A stretch of DNA of 64,000 nucleotides from Falsiroseomonas algicola (GTDB lineage Bacteria; Pseudomonadota; Alphaproteobacteria; Acetobacterales; Acetobacteraceae): contig NZ_JAAIKB010000003.1 in NCBI RefSeq assembly GCF_011040385.1, positions 248,001 through 312,000 on the forward strand. Reading direction: 5' to 3'. Shown in pieces: positions 9,199 to 16,502 of the stretch. The notes under the pieces are model-generated. The model saw only the letters and a list, made by a program, of their open reading frames with translations. It made no database searches and had not been told where the DNA came from. Numbering within the stretch: the first letter of the stretch is position 1; every line of letters begins with the position of its first letter. The position numbers and the translations under genes are program-made.

Positions 9199-10908
9199 TC
9201 AGCGCGTCCGTGTCGGGGCGGGGGGCGCGGGGGCGGCCGGGGCGGGGGTGGCCGGGGCCGGCGCGGGGGCGGCGGGCGGGGTGCCGGGCGTCGCGGCCGG
9301 GGGCGTGGCGGGGGCCGCGGCGGGTTCCGGCGTCGGCGCGCAGGCGCTGTCTACCGGCTCCACGCTGATCCCCGCCTCCCGCAGGAAGGCCAGCAGCGCA
9401 TCCGTCTTCTGCGCGTAGCTCACGCGTTCGGCCAGCTGCGCGTTGATGTGGTTGAAGGTGTTCACCCCCGCCACGCGGCCGCAGCGATCCACCAGCGGCC
9501 CGCCGGAATTGCCGGGGCTGATATTGGCGGAATGCGGCATGGCGACCAGGCCGGAAGCCAGCGTCTGGATGGCGGAGATGCGGCCATCCGTCACCACCAT
9601 CTCCGGCATCTGCGACATCTCGCCGCGCAGCACGGCCTGGAAGCGCGCATCGTTCTGCACGATGGCGGCGGGGTAGCCGGCGGCGATCACCTCATCCAGC
9701 CGCTGCGCCTGGCGCGTCAGCGTGAGTGGCGTGAGCGACGGCACGCCGGAGACGCTCAGCAGCGCGAAATCGGCCTCGCCCGGCCGCGCCTGCGGCGTGC
9801 GGCGCGTGACCTGCGCCGGGAAGGCGCGGCCGAGGTGGCGGGAGGCCACCACGAGCTGCCCCGAGACATCCGCCACCACATGCGCATTGGTCACGACGAC
9901 ACCGGGCGCGATGAAGAAGCCAGTGCCGATGGACAGCCCATCCCGCCCCGGCCCTGCCACCAGCACGACGGATTGGTCGAGAAGCTGCAGCAGGTTGTTG
10001 GGTCGCGGCGCCAGCGGCGCATCCGGCGTCGCGGGCGGCGTCGGGCGGGCGGGCAAATCCTGCGGCAGCGGGCCGCGGCCGGGCGGCGTGGTCAGCGGCG
10101 TCGCCTGGCAGACATTGCCCTCGGCGGCGCGGCGGGCGCGCTCCACCTCCTCGGCCAGGCCCTCATTGGCGCGGCGCTGCAGCTCGATCGCCTGGCGGAC
10201 GCGGTCGCGGTCCACGAACTCCGCGGTCTGCGGGCGGTTGGCGACCGCCTCCGCCAGCAGCTTCCAGCCCAGCCAGAAGCCGAGCGCCAGGAAGATGAGG
10301 GCGACGGCGATGGCCGCCGGCACCAGCCAGAAGCGGCGCGGGCCGATGGGCGCGGCGGTCGCAGTCGGCAGCACGGGTGGCGGCGGGGGCGGGGCGCTGC
10401 GCGTCGGCGCGGCGCGCGGTGCGGCCTGCGGGGATGCGGGGCCGGGCAGGAAGGGGCCGAGCACGGCGGCGATGCGCGTCGCCGCATCCCGCGCATCCCC
10501 CGCCGGCACCAGGCCCCAGCCCGCCAGCACGGGCCGTCCATCCACCACCAGCACGGCGCTGCTGTTCGGCAGGGCCAGCGCCGCGGCGATCAGCGCGGCA
10601 TCGCCACCCGTGCCCTGTGCCCGCGGGGCGAGGTCGGCGAGGGCGGCGCGCAACTGCGACTCGGCCGCGGCACGCTGTGGCTGGCCGAGGCTCGACAGCG
10701 GCTGCGCCTCCGCGCCCGGCGCGTACCAGGCGAAGGACAGGATGGCGCCCGAGGCATCGCGCGTCGCCACCGGTTCCGCGAAGAGCCCGGCCTGCGCCCC
10801 GGCCGCGCGCTGCAGGTCGGCGAAGCGCGCCTGTACCGGCTGGCCGCCAAGCTCGACCGGCACCACCGACCCCACCGGCGTCTGCAGGAGGAAATGCGGC
10901 GCTGCCAT
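9199..10908 (-). CDS. membrane-anchored trypsin-like (S1C) serine protease, first gene of the Srf-like operon
   Basis: 569 residues. The N-terminal domain (1-155; GLFAEP, FAWYAPG, LVVDGRPVLAGWG) is shared with the next two genes. One membrane segment lies at 193-215, then a helical stretch with Cys267 and a proline-rich linker. The protease domain spans about 305-515 with a full triad: His343 in TNAHVV, Asp380 in EADFALL and Ser468 in GNSGGP. No PDZ domain follows; instead there is an Ala/Pro-rich tail from 522. It is therefore not a standard DegP/DegQ. The topology places the protease in the periplasm and the N-terminal domain in the cytoplasm. Its substrates are unknown, possibly partners from the same operon. 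The start has a weak ribosome site, so it is less certain than the domain calls. Confidence 0.88.
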   Translation of the reverse strand: MAAPHFLLQTPVGSVVPVELGGQPVQARFADLQRAAGAQAGLFAEPVATRDASGAILSFAWYAPGAEAQPLSSLGQPQRAAAESQLRAALADLAPRAQGTGGDAALIAAALALPNSSAVLVVDGRPVLAGWGLVPAGDARDAATRIAAVLGPFLPGPASPQAAPRAAPTRSAPPPPPPVLPTATAAPIGPRRFWLVPAAIAVALIFLALGFWLGWKLLAEAVANRPQTAEFVDRDRVRQAIELQRRANEGLAEEVERARRAAEGNVCQATPLTTPPGRGPLPQDLPARPTPPATPDAPLAPRPNNLLQLLDQSVVLVAGPGRDGLSIGTGFFIAPGVVVTNAHVVADVSGQLVVASRHLGRAFPAQVTRRTPQARPGEADFALLSVSGVPSLTPLTLTRQAQRLDEVIAAGYPAAIVQNDARFQAVLRGEMSQMPEMVVTDGRISAIQTLASGLVAMPHSANISPGNSGGPLVDRCGRVAGVNTFNHINAQLAERVSYAQKTDALLAFLREAGISVEPVDSACAPTPEPAAAPATPPAATPGTPPAAPAPAPATPAPAAPAPPAPTRTR

Positions 10909-11041
10909 GCTGGATCCCCGAGGAGTCCCGGCGATGAAACGATCGCGGGTCTTGATGATCCACTAAGCCGAGCATCCGCGCATGGCGCAAGCATGGCGGC
11001 ACCACGGCGGCATCGCGCCGTGTTGCGCGTGTTTCGCGCCG

Positions 11042-12244
11042 TTAACGGGACAGCCGGCGCAGGACCAGCAGCCCCAGCAGCGTGAAGGGCGCCAGGTGCC
11101 CGAAGGCCAGCACCCAGGCCACGGCGCGATCCGCCCCCACCAGGTCCAGCGCCACGCCGACGCCAAGCGGGCCGAGGAAGCCACCAGCATAGCCGCACAT
11201 GCTGTGCAGCCCCATCGTGGCGCCGCGCATGCCCGGTGCAGCCGACTGCACCGTGCCGCCCGTCAGCGCCGAGCTGTCGAGGTAGATGCAGGCATTCCAC
11301 GCAATGACGCAGAAGGCCGCCAGGATGGGAGAAGCGATGCCCGCGAAGCCCGTGGCGAGGGAGAATCCCGCCGCCATCGCCATGGCCCAGGTGACCACCT
11401 TCGCGCGGCCATGCTTCTGCGCCGTCTCGTTCCCCGTGACGGAGACGGCGATGCCGACGAGCCCCGCCGCGGTGAAGATCGCCGCCGGCCCCGGCATCCA
11501 GGCGGGCGCGCCATCCCGCGCGAAGCTCGCCGCGAGGAAGGCAACACCCCAGGCGCGCAGCGCGGCGAGTTCCCAGGTGTGGACGGTATAGCCCGCGATC
11601 CAGGCCATGGCGGCGCGGTTGCGGAAGACCGGGCGGAAATCCAGCAGCGCGGCGGGCGGCGGCGCATCCGGCGCGCGCGGCGGCAGCTGGCGCGGCATGA
11701 CCGCCAGCCCGATCGCCCCCGCCACCAGGGCGGCGATACCCCCGAAGCTGAAGGCCGCCGCCGGCCCGCCCAGGGCATCCAGCAGCCCCGCCATGGCGAA
11801 GGAGGCCGCGCCCGCGATCCCCACCCCCGCCGCATGCCAGGACACGGCGCGGGATTGCGCCGCGCCCTCCAGCCGGTCCGCCAGCACCTTCAGCCCGGGC
11901 ATGTAGCAGCCCGCCCAGCCCACGCCCGCGATGGCGCGGAATGCGAGCCCGGACCAGAAGCCTTCCGCCAGCAGCCCGAAGCCGAGATGCGCCACCGCCG
12001 TGCAGCCGGCGCCGACGAGGTAGATGCGCACCCCCGGCACGCGATCCGTCAGGGAAACCAGCACCGGCACCGCGGCGACATAGGCCGCGAAGAAGGCGCC
12101 CACGAGCCACCCGGCCTCCGTGGCCGAGAGATCCCATCGATCGAGATAGCCCGGCAGCAAAGCGGGCAGCGTGAAGGCGCCGATCTGCGCCAGGGTCTGC
12201 GCCACGACAATGGCGGCGGTGAAACGCTGGTCGGTCAGTCGCAC
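11042..12244 (-). CDS. MFS transporter
   Basis: A 400-residue, highly hydrophobic protein with about twelve predicted membrane segments in two halves and a loop near residues 195-215. The segment order and the LTDRVPG loop after the second helix match the major facilitator superfamily. The GTG start at 12244 (VRLTDQRF) is preferred because the 24 codons upstream are arginine-rich and precede the first helix. It is divergent from the Bug gene at 12372, with 127 bases between. The substrate cannot be read from sequence; organic-acid or small-molecule uptake or export are both possible. Confidence 0.88.
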   Translation of the reverse strand: MRLTDQRFTAAIVVAQTLAQIGAFTLPALLPGYLDRWDLSATEAGWLVGAFFAAYVAAVPVLVSLTDRVPGVRIYLVGAGCTAVAHLGFGLLAEGFWSGLAFRAIAGVGWAGCYMPGLKVLADRLEGAAQSRAVSWHAAGVGIAGAASFAMAGLLDALGGPAAAFSFGGIAALVAGAIGLAVMPRQLPPRAPDAPPPAALLDFRPVFRNRAAMAWIAGYTVHTWELAALRAWGVAFLAASFARDGAPAWMPGPAAIFTAAGLVGIAVSVTGNETAQKHGRAKVVTWAMAMAAGFSLATGFAGIASPILAAFCVIAWNACIYLDSSALTGGTVQSAAPGMRGATMGLHSMCGYAGGFLGPLGVGVALDLVGADRAVAWVLAFGHLAPFTLLGLLVLRRLSR

Positions 12245-12371
12245 GCCGTCACATCCTGTCGCGCCGGCACCCCGCCGTGCGCGGACGAGGTTGTGGCCCC
12301 CGTGCGCCGCGCGCAAGGTTGCGGCATCGACGCCCGATCAGGGCGCAGCAACCGGGGAAGGAAACCATCCG

Positions 12372-13343
12372 ATGAACCGCCGCACGATCCTCCAGGCCGG
12401 CATCGCCGCGCCGCTGCTCGGCACGCCCGCCCTGCTGCGCGCGCAGGATTTCAGCCAGACGCTTCGCATCGTCGTTCCCTTCGGGCCTGGCGGCACCAGC
12501 GACATCCTGGCGCGCCTGATCGCGCCATCCCTGGCCGCCCGGGTCGGCCAGAACGTGATCGTGGAGAACCGCCCCGGCGCGGGTGGCAACATCGGTGCCG
12601 ATGCGGTGGCGAAGAGCCGGCCTGACGGCCACAGCATGGTGCTGCTGGATATCTCCGCGCTCGCCACCAATCCCTGGCTCTTCGCGCGCATGCCCTTCGA
12701 CCCGCTGAAGGATCTGGCGCCGGTGCAGATGGTGGTCTTCGCCCCCTACATCCTGGCGGTGAACAGCGCCCTGCCGGTGCAGAACGCGGCCGAGCTCGCG
12801 GCCTATGCCAGGGCCAATCCGGGCCGGCTGAACGCCGCCAATTCCGGTACCGGCACGCTGACCCACCTGGTCGCGCTGTCACTCGCCCGCCACTGGGGCG
12901 GTGCGATGGAGCACGTGCCCTATCGCGGTGGCGCGCCCGCGCTGCTCTCGCTGGTCTCCAACGAATCGAACCTGACCATGGCGGGCTCCACCCAGTCCAT
13001 GAACTACGTGGTCAACGGCCAGATGCGTGGCATCGCCGTCACCGGCCCGCGCCGCTTCGCCAACCTGCCGGACCTGCCGACCTTCCGCGAACTCGGCTGG
13101 CCCGAGCCCGATGCCGGCACCTGGCAGGGCATCCTGGTCCAGGGGCAGACCCCGCCCGCGATCATCGCGAGGCTGGAGCGGGAGATCGCGGCGGTGCTGA
13201 ACGAACCCGCCATCAAGGCCCGGATCGGCGAGATCGGCGGCGAGGTCCAGGCCGATGGGGCGGAGTCCTTCCGCCGCCGCCTGGTGGCGCAGACGGAATC
13301 CTATGGCGAGATCATCCGCGCCAACAATGTGAGGCTGGAATAG
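12372..13343 (+). CDS. Bug-type substrate-binding protein of tripartite tricarboxylate transporter family
   Basis: 323 residues starting at the ATG at 12372, preceded by a purine-rich ribosome site (GGGGAAGGA). A Tat/Sec-like leader (MNRRTILQAG, cleavage near ALLRAQ) is followed by the Bug-family features: IVVPFGPGGTSD, then VENRPGAGGNIG and a PDGHS segment. These bind carboxylate-containing ligands in the periplasm. No TctA or TctB membrane partner is near. It may share a distant one or act in sensing. It lies two bases upstream of a 2-hydroxyacid dehydrogenase, suggesting that a hydroxy- or keto-acid is involved. Confidence 0.93.
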   Translation: MNRRTILQAGIAAPLLGTPALLRAQDFSQTLRIVVPFGPGGTSDILARLIAPSLAARVGQNVIVENRPGAGGNIGADAVAKSRPDGHSMVLLDISALATNPWLFARMPFDPLKDLAPVQMVVFAPYILAVNSALPVQNAAELAAYARANPGRLNAANSGTGTLTHLVALSLARHWGGAMEHVPYRGGAPALLSLVSNESNLTMAGSTQSMNYVVNGQMRGIAVTGPRRFANLPDLPTFRELGWPEPDAGTWQGILVQGQTPPAIIARLEREIAAVLNEPAIKARIGEIGGEVQADGAESFRRRLVAQTESYGEIIRANNVRLE

Positions 13344-13345
13344 CG

Positions 13346-14329
13346 ATGCCGCCGCTGCGCCTCCACGCGCAGGTGAACCCCGCCTCCATGCAGGCGGGGG
13401 CCTTCAATGCCGCGCTGTGGGACAGGCTGCGGGCGGAGACGGTGGGGGAGGGGTTGGCGGCCAGCCACTCCACCGATCCCGCCGGTTTCGACGCCGCGCT
13501 GGCGGAGGCCGAGGCGCTTTTCCTCGTCGGCCCCGCGCCCCTGCATGACCTGCCGCGCCGCGCGCCGAGGCTGCGCTGGATCAGCTATTCCAGCGCCGGC
13601 GTGGAATGGCTGCTGAAGGCCGGGCTGCCGGCTTCCGTCACCCTGACCAATGCCAGCGGCACGCATATCCCCAAGGCCGCCGAATACAGCCTGGCCGCGG
13701 TGCTGATGCTGAACAACTTCATCCCCGCCCTGGTCACGGCGCAGCGCGAGCATCGCTGGGCGCCGCGATCCGGCGGCACCGTGGCGGGCAAGACCGTGCT
13801 GATCCTCGGCATGGGTGCGCTGGGCGGCGCGGCGGCGGAGGCGCTGGCGGCGCAGGGGATGGTGGTGCTGGGCAACAGCCAGTCCGGCCGGCCACATCCC
13901 GCCGTCGCGGAGATGTCGCAGGGCGATGGCTTCCGCGCGCAGTTGCCGCGCGCCGATTTCCTGATCATCGCCCTGCCGCTGACACCGGCGACGAACGGCC
14001 TGGTGGGCCGCGAGGCGCTGGACCTGCTGCCGCCCCATGCCGGCGTGGTGAATATCGGCCGGGGCGAGATCCTGGATGCGGATGCGCTGGCGGCGAAGCT
14101 GCGGGACGGCACGCTGGGTGGCGCGGTGCTGGACGCGCTGCCCACGGAGCCCCTGCCGGCGGACAGCCCGCTCTGGGACACGCCGAACCTCATTATCACG
14201 CCGCATTGCGGGCTCTACGATCCCGGCGCCTATGCGGAACGCTGCCTGCGCGCCTTCTTCGCCAATGTCGCGCGCTTCCGGGCAGGCGAGGCGCTTCACC
14301 AGGTCGTGGGGCTGGACCGGGGCTACTGA
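13346..14329 (+). CDS. D-isomer-specific 2-hydroxyacid dehydrogenase family protein
   Basis: 327 residues, starting two bases after the preceding stop. The NAD-binding Rossmann motif is GMGALGGAA near residue 155. The catalytic set of the D-2-hydroxyacid dehydrogenases can be placed in NIGRGEI (Arg), DALPTEPL (Glu) and ITPHCGL (His). The enzyme would interconvert a 2-keto acid and its D-2-hydroxy acid with NAD(P)H in the cytoplasm. Tight coupling to a Bug binding protein suggests that the transported solute or its product is the substrate. Exact specificity (glyoxylate, hydroxypyruvate or other) is not visible. Confidence 0.92.
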   Translation: MPPLRLHAQVNPASMQAGAFNAALWDRLRAETVGEGLAASHSTDPAGFDAALAEAEALFLVGPAPLHDLPRRAPRLRWISYSSAGVEWLLKAGLPASVTLTNASGTHIPKAAEYSLAAVLMLNNFIPALVTAQREHRWAPRSGGTVAGKTVLILGMGALGGAAAEALAAQGMVVLGNSQSGRPHPAVAEMSQGDGFRAQLPRADFLIIALPLTPATNGLVGREALDLLPPHAGVVNIGRGEILDADALAAKLRDGTLGGAVLDALPTEPLPADSPLWDTPNLIITPHCGLYDPGAYAERCLRAFFANVARFRAGEALHQVVGLDRGY

Positions 14330-14373
14330 CGCAGCGTTGGACGCGACGCGTGCCGGCATGGTTTCCTGCCCGC

Positions 14374-15285
14374 ATGTCCGCCAGCATCCCCCCGCCGCCC
14401 CGGCCCGACGATCCGGTGCGCGGCATCCTCCTCATGCTGGCGGCGATCACGCTGTTCTCGATCGCGGATGCGATGTCGAAGCAGCTGACGCAGACGCTCT
14501 CGCCCCTCATGGTCGCCTGGATCCGCTTCGCGACCTTCTTCCTGCTGGCGCTTCTGTTCGTGGCGCGCCGCGGCGGCACGCGCTTCCTGGCGGCGCGGCG
14601 CCCCTGGCTGCAGGTGGCGCGCGGCCTCGGCGTGGCGGGATCGGCGCTGGCCATGACCTTCGCGCTCCGGGTGCTGCCGCTGGCGGAGGCGACGGCCATC
14701 AACTTCGTCTCCCCCGCCTTCATCACCGTGCTGTCGGTGATCTTCCTGGCGGAGAAGGTCGGCTGGCGCCGCTGGTCCGCCATCGCGGTCGGGCTGGTCG
14801 GCGTGCTGATCGTGGTGCGGCCGGGATCGGGCGTCTTCCAGGCCGCGGCGCTGCTGCCGCTGCTGACGGCGGCCTTCTGGGCCGGCGCGGTGATCGCGAC
14901 GCGCAAGATGGCGGGCGCGGGCGGCGACCCGCCGGAGACCACGCTGATCTGGAGCGCGGGGGTAGGCTTCCTGCTGTTCACTGTCCTGCTGCCCTTCGGC
15001 TGGCAGACGCCGGATGCGGGGCAGGTGGGCTTCGGCATGCTGGTGGGGCTCGTTTCCTCCATCCCGCATGCGCTGGTGGTGCTGGCCTATCGCGCCGCGC
15101 CGGCCAGCGTGCTGGCGCCCTTTTCCTATGTGCAGCTCGTCACCTCCAGCCTGGTCGGATTCATCGGCTTCGGCGCGGTGCCGGACAGCTGGACCTTCGC
15201 GGGTGGCGCGGTGATCGCCGCCGCAGGCCTCTACACCGCGCATCGCGAACGGGTGCGGGCGCGGGAGGCGCGGCGGATCAGCTGA
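14374..15285 (+). CDS. EamA/DMT-family transporter
   Basis: 303 residues with ten hydrophobic segments arranged as two EamA repeats. Typical DMT signatures include SIADAMSKQL after the first helix, ATAINFVSPAF in the first repeat and HALVVLAYRAAPASVLAPF in the second. The family exports metabolites or amino acids across the inner membrane. The ATG at 14374 has no clear ribosome site; a GTG eight codons upstream is an alternative. It lies 44 bases after the dehydrogenase, and its last eight bases overlap the convergent acetate kinase gene. Confidence 0.9.
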   Translation: MSASIPPPPRPDDPVRGILLMLAAITLFSIADAMSKQLTQTLSPLMVAWIRFATFFLLALLFVARRGGTRFLAARRPWLQVARGLGVAGSALAMTFALRVLPLAEATAINFVSPAFITVLSVIFLAEKVGWRRWSAIAVGLVGVLIVVRPGSGVFQAAALLPLLTAAFWAGAVIATRKMAGAGGDPPETTLIWSAGVGFLLFTVLLPFGWQTPDAGQVGFGMLVGLVSSIPHALVVLAYRAAPASVLAPFSYVQLVTSSLVGFIGFGAVPDSWTFAGGAVIAAAGLYTAHRERVRAREARRIS

Positions 15286-16447
15286 GGGCGAGGCTCGCCG
15301 TGTGGCGCGCGATCATGCGTTCCTCATCCGTCGGCAGCACCAGCGCGGCGATGCGGCTATCCGCCGTGCTGATGCGGGGGCCATGGGTGGCGTTGGCCAC
15401 TTCGTCCAGCGTCACGCCCAGCCAGGCCAGGTGTCGCAGCACGGCGGCGCGCACCGGCGCCGCATGCTCCCCGATGCCCGCGGTGAACACGATTCCATCC
15501 AGCCCGCCCAGCGTGACGGCGAGCGACGCGATGGCGCGCGATACCGCCAGGCAGAAGACCTCCACCGCGAAGCCCGCGCGCGGATCGTCGCTGGCCAGCA
15601 GGGTGCGCATGTCGGAGGAGAGGCCGCCCGACAGGCCGAGCAGGCCGGAGCGCTTGTAGAGCAGGTCCTGCACCTCGTCCGCGCTCATGCCGCGCGCCTG
15701 CATCAGGTGCAGGACCACCCCCGGATCGATGGCACCGCTGCGCGTGCCCATCGGCAACCCGTCCAGCGCCGTGAAGCCCATGGTGGTGGCGACCGAGACG
15801 CCCGCCCGCATGGCGCAGGCGGAGGCGCCATTGCCGAGATGCGCGACCACGACGCGCCCCTGCGGCAGCGGCGCGGGCAGGGCGGAGGCGATGTATTCGT
15901 AGGACAGGCCGTGGAAGCCGTAGCGGCGGATGCCGGCTTCCGCCAGCGCGGCTGGGATGGCGAAGGCCTGGTTCACCGCGGGCATGGAGCGGTGGAAGGC
16001 GGTGTCGAAGCAGGCCACCTGCGGCAGCGTGGGCTCCATCACCGCGATGGCGCGGATCGGCGCAAGGTTGTGCGGCTCATGCAGCGGTGCCAGCGGCACC
16101 AGGGCCTCCAGCTCCGCCAGCAGCGCGGGCGTGATGCGCTCCGGCTTCGCGTGATGCGCGCCGCCATGCACGACGCGATGGCCGATGGCGGACAGCGCCT
16201 GCCCGCCGAGTTGCGCGCGCAGCCAGGGAAGCAGCAGCGAGGCCGCTTCGCCCGGGTTGCGCGGCGCCGGGTCCAGCGCCGGCGGCGGCAGCGCGGTGCC
16301 ATCCGCATCCTTCGCCCGCGTCGCCGGATGGGCGCCGATGCCCTCCACCACGCAGGACAGCACGCGCCGCTCCCCCGCGAAGACCCCGGCCTTCACGGAG
16401 GAGGAGCCGGCATTGATGACGCCGATCAGCGGTGGCGTGCTGGTCAT
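15278..16447 (-). CDS. ackA: acetate kinase
   Basis: 389 residues, the usual length for AckA. The N-terminal NAGSSSVK (12-19), GFHGLSYEY, GNGAS and the signature FTALDGLPMGTRSGAIDP are all present, as is the C-terminal FTAGIGEH. The enzyme interconverts acetate plus ATP with acetyl phosphate plus ADP in the cytoplasm, and related members act on propionate. No phosphotransacetylase or phosphoketolase gene is in the window, so its metabolic partner is elsewhere. The start at 16447 has an AAGG ribosome site and lies 13 bases beyond the terminator hairpin that follows the molybdenum hydroxylase operon. Confidence 0.95.
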   Translation of the reverse strand: MTSTPPLIGVINAGSSSVKAGVFAGERRVLSCVVEGIGAHPATRAKDADGTALPPPALDPAPRNPGEAASLLLPWLRAQLGGQALSAIGHRVVHGGAHHAKPERITPALLAELEALVPLAPLHEPHNLAPIRAIAVMEPTLPQVACFDTAFHRSMPAVNQAFAIPAALAEAGIRRYGFHGLSYEYIASALPAPLPQGRVVVAHLGNGASACAMRAGVSVATTMGFTALDGLPMGTRSGAIDPGVVLHLMQARGMSADEVQDLLYKRSGLLGLSGGLSSDMRTLLASDDPRAGFAVEVFCLAVSRAIASLAVTLGGLDGIVFTAGIGEHAAPVRAAVLRHLAWLGVTLDEVANATHGPRISTADSRIAALVLPTDEERMIARHTASLALS

Positions 16448-16460
16448 GTCTGGCCTTCGG

Positions 16461-16496
16461 CGGTGGCGGGGCGCCGAGTGTAGCGCCCCGCCGCCG
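16461..16496 (-). terminator. strong hairpin after the IorAB-type operon
   Basis: GGCGGGGCGC at 16465-16474 pairs perfectly with GCGCCCCGCC at 16483-16492 across an eight-base loop. The stem extends outward by four pairs, one of them G-U, to 16461-16496. It begins seven bases after the stop of the 748-residue gene on the minus strand. There is no T-run, so it would be a stem-only terminator or a processing/stability element. It also lies just upstream of ackA and could insulate it. Confidence 0.6.
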
Positions 16497-16502
16497 CCGC
16501 GG

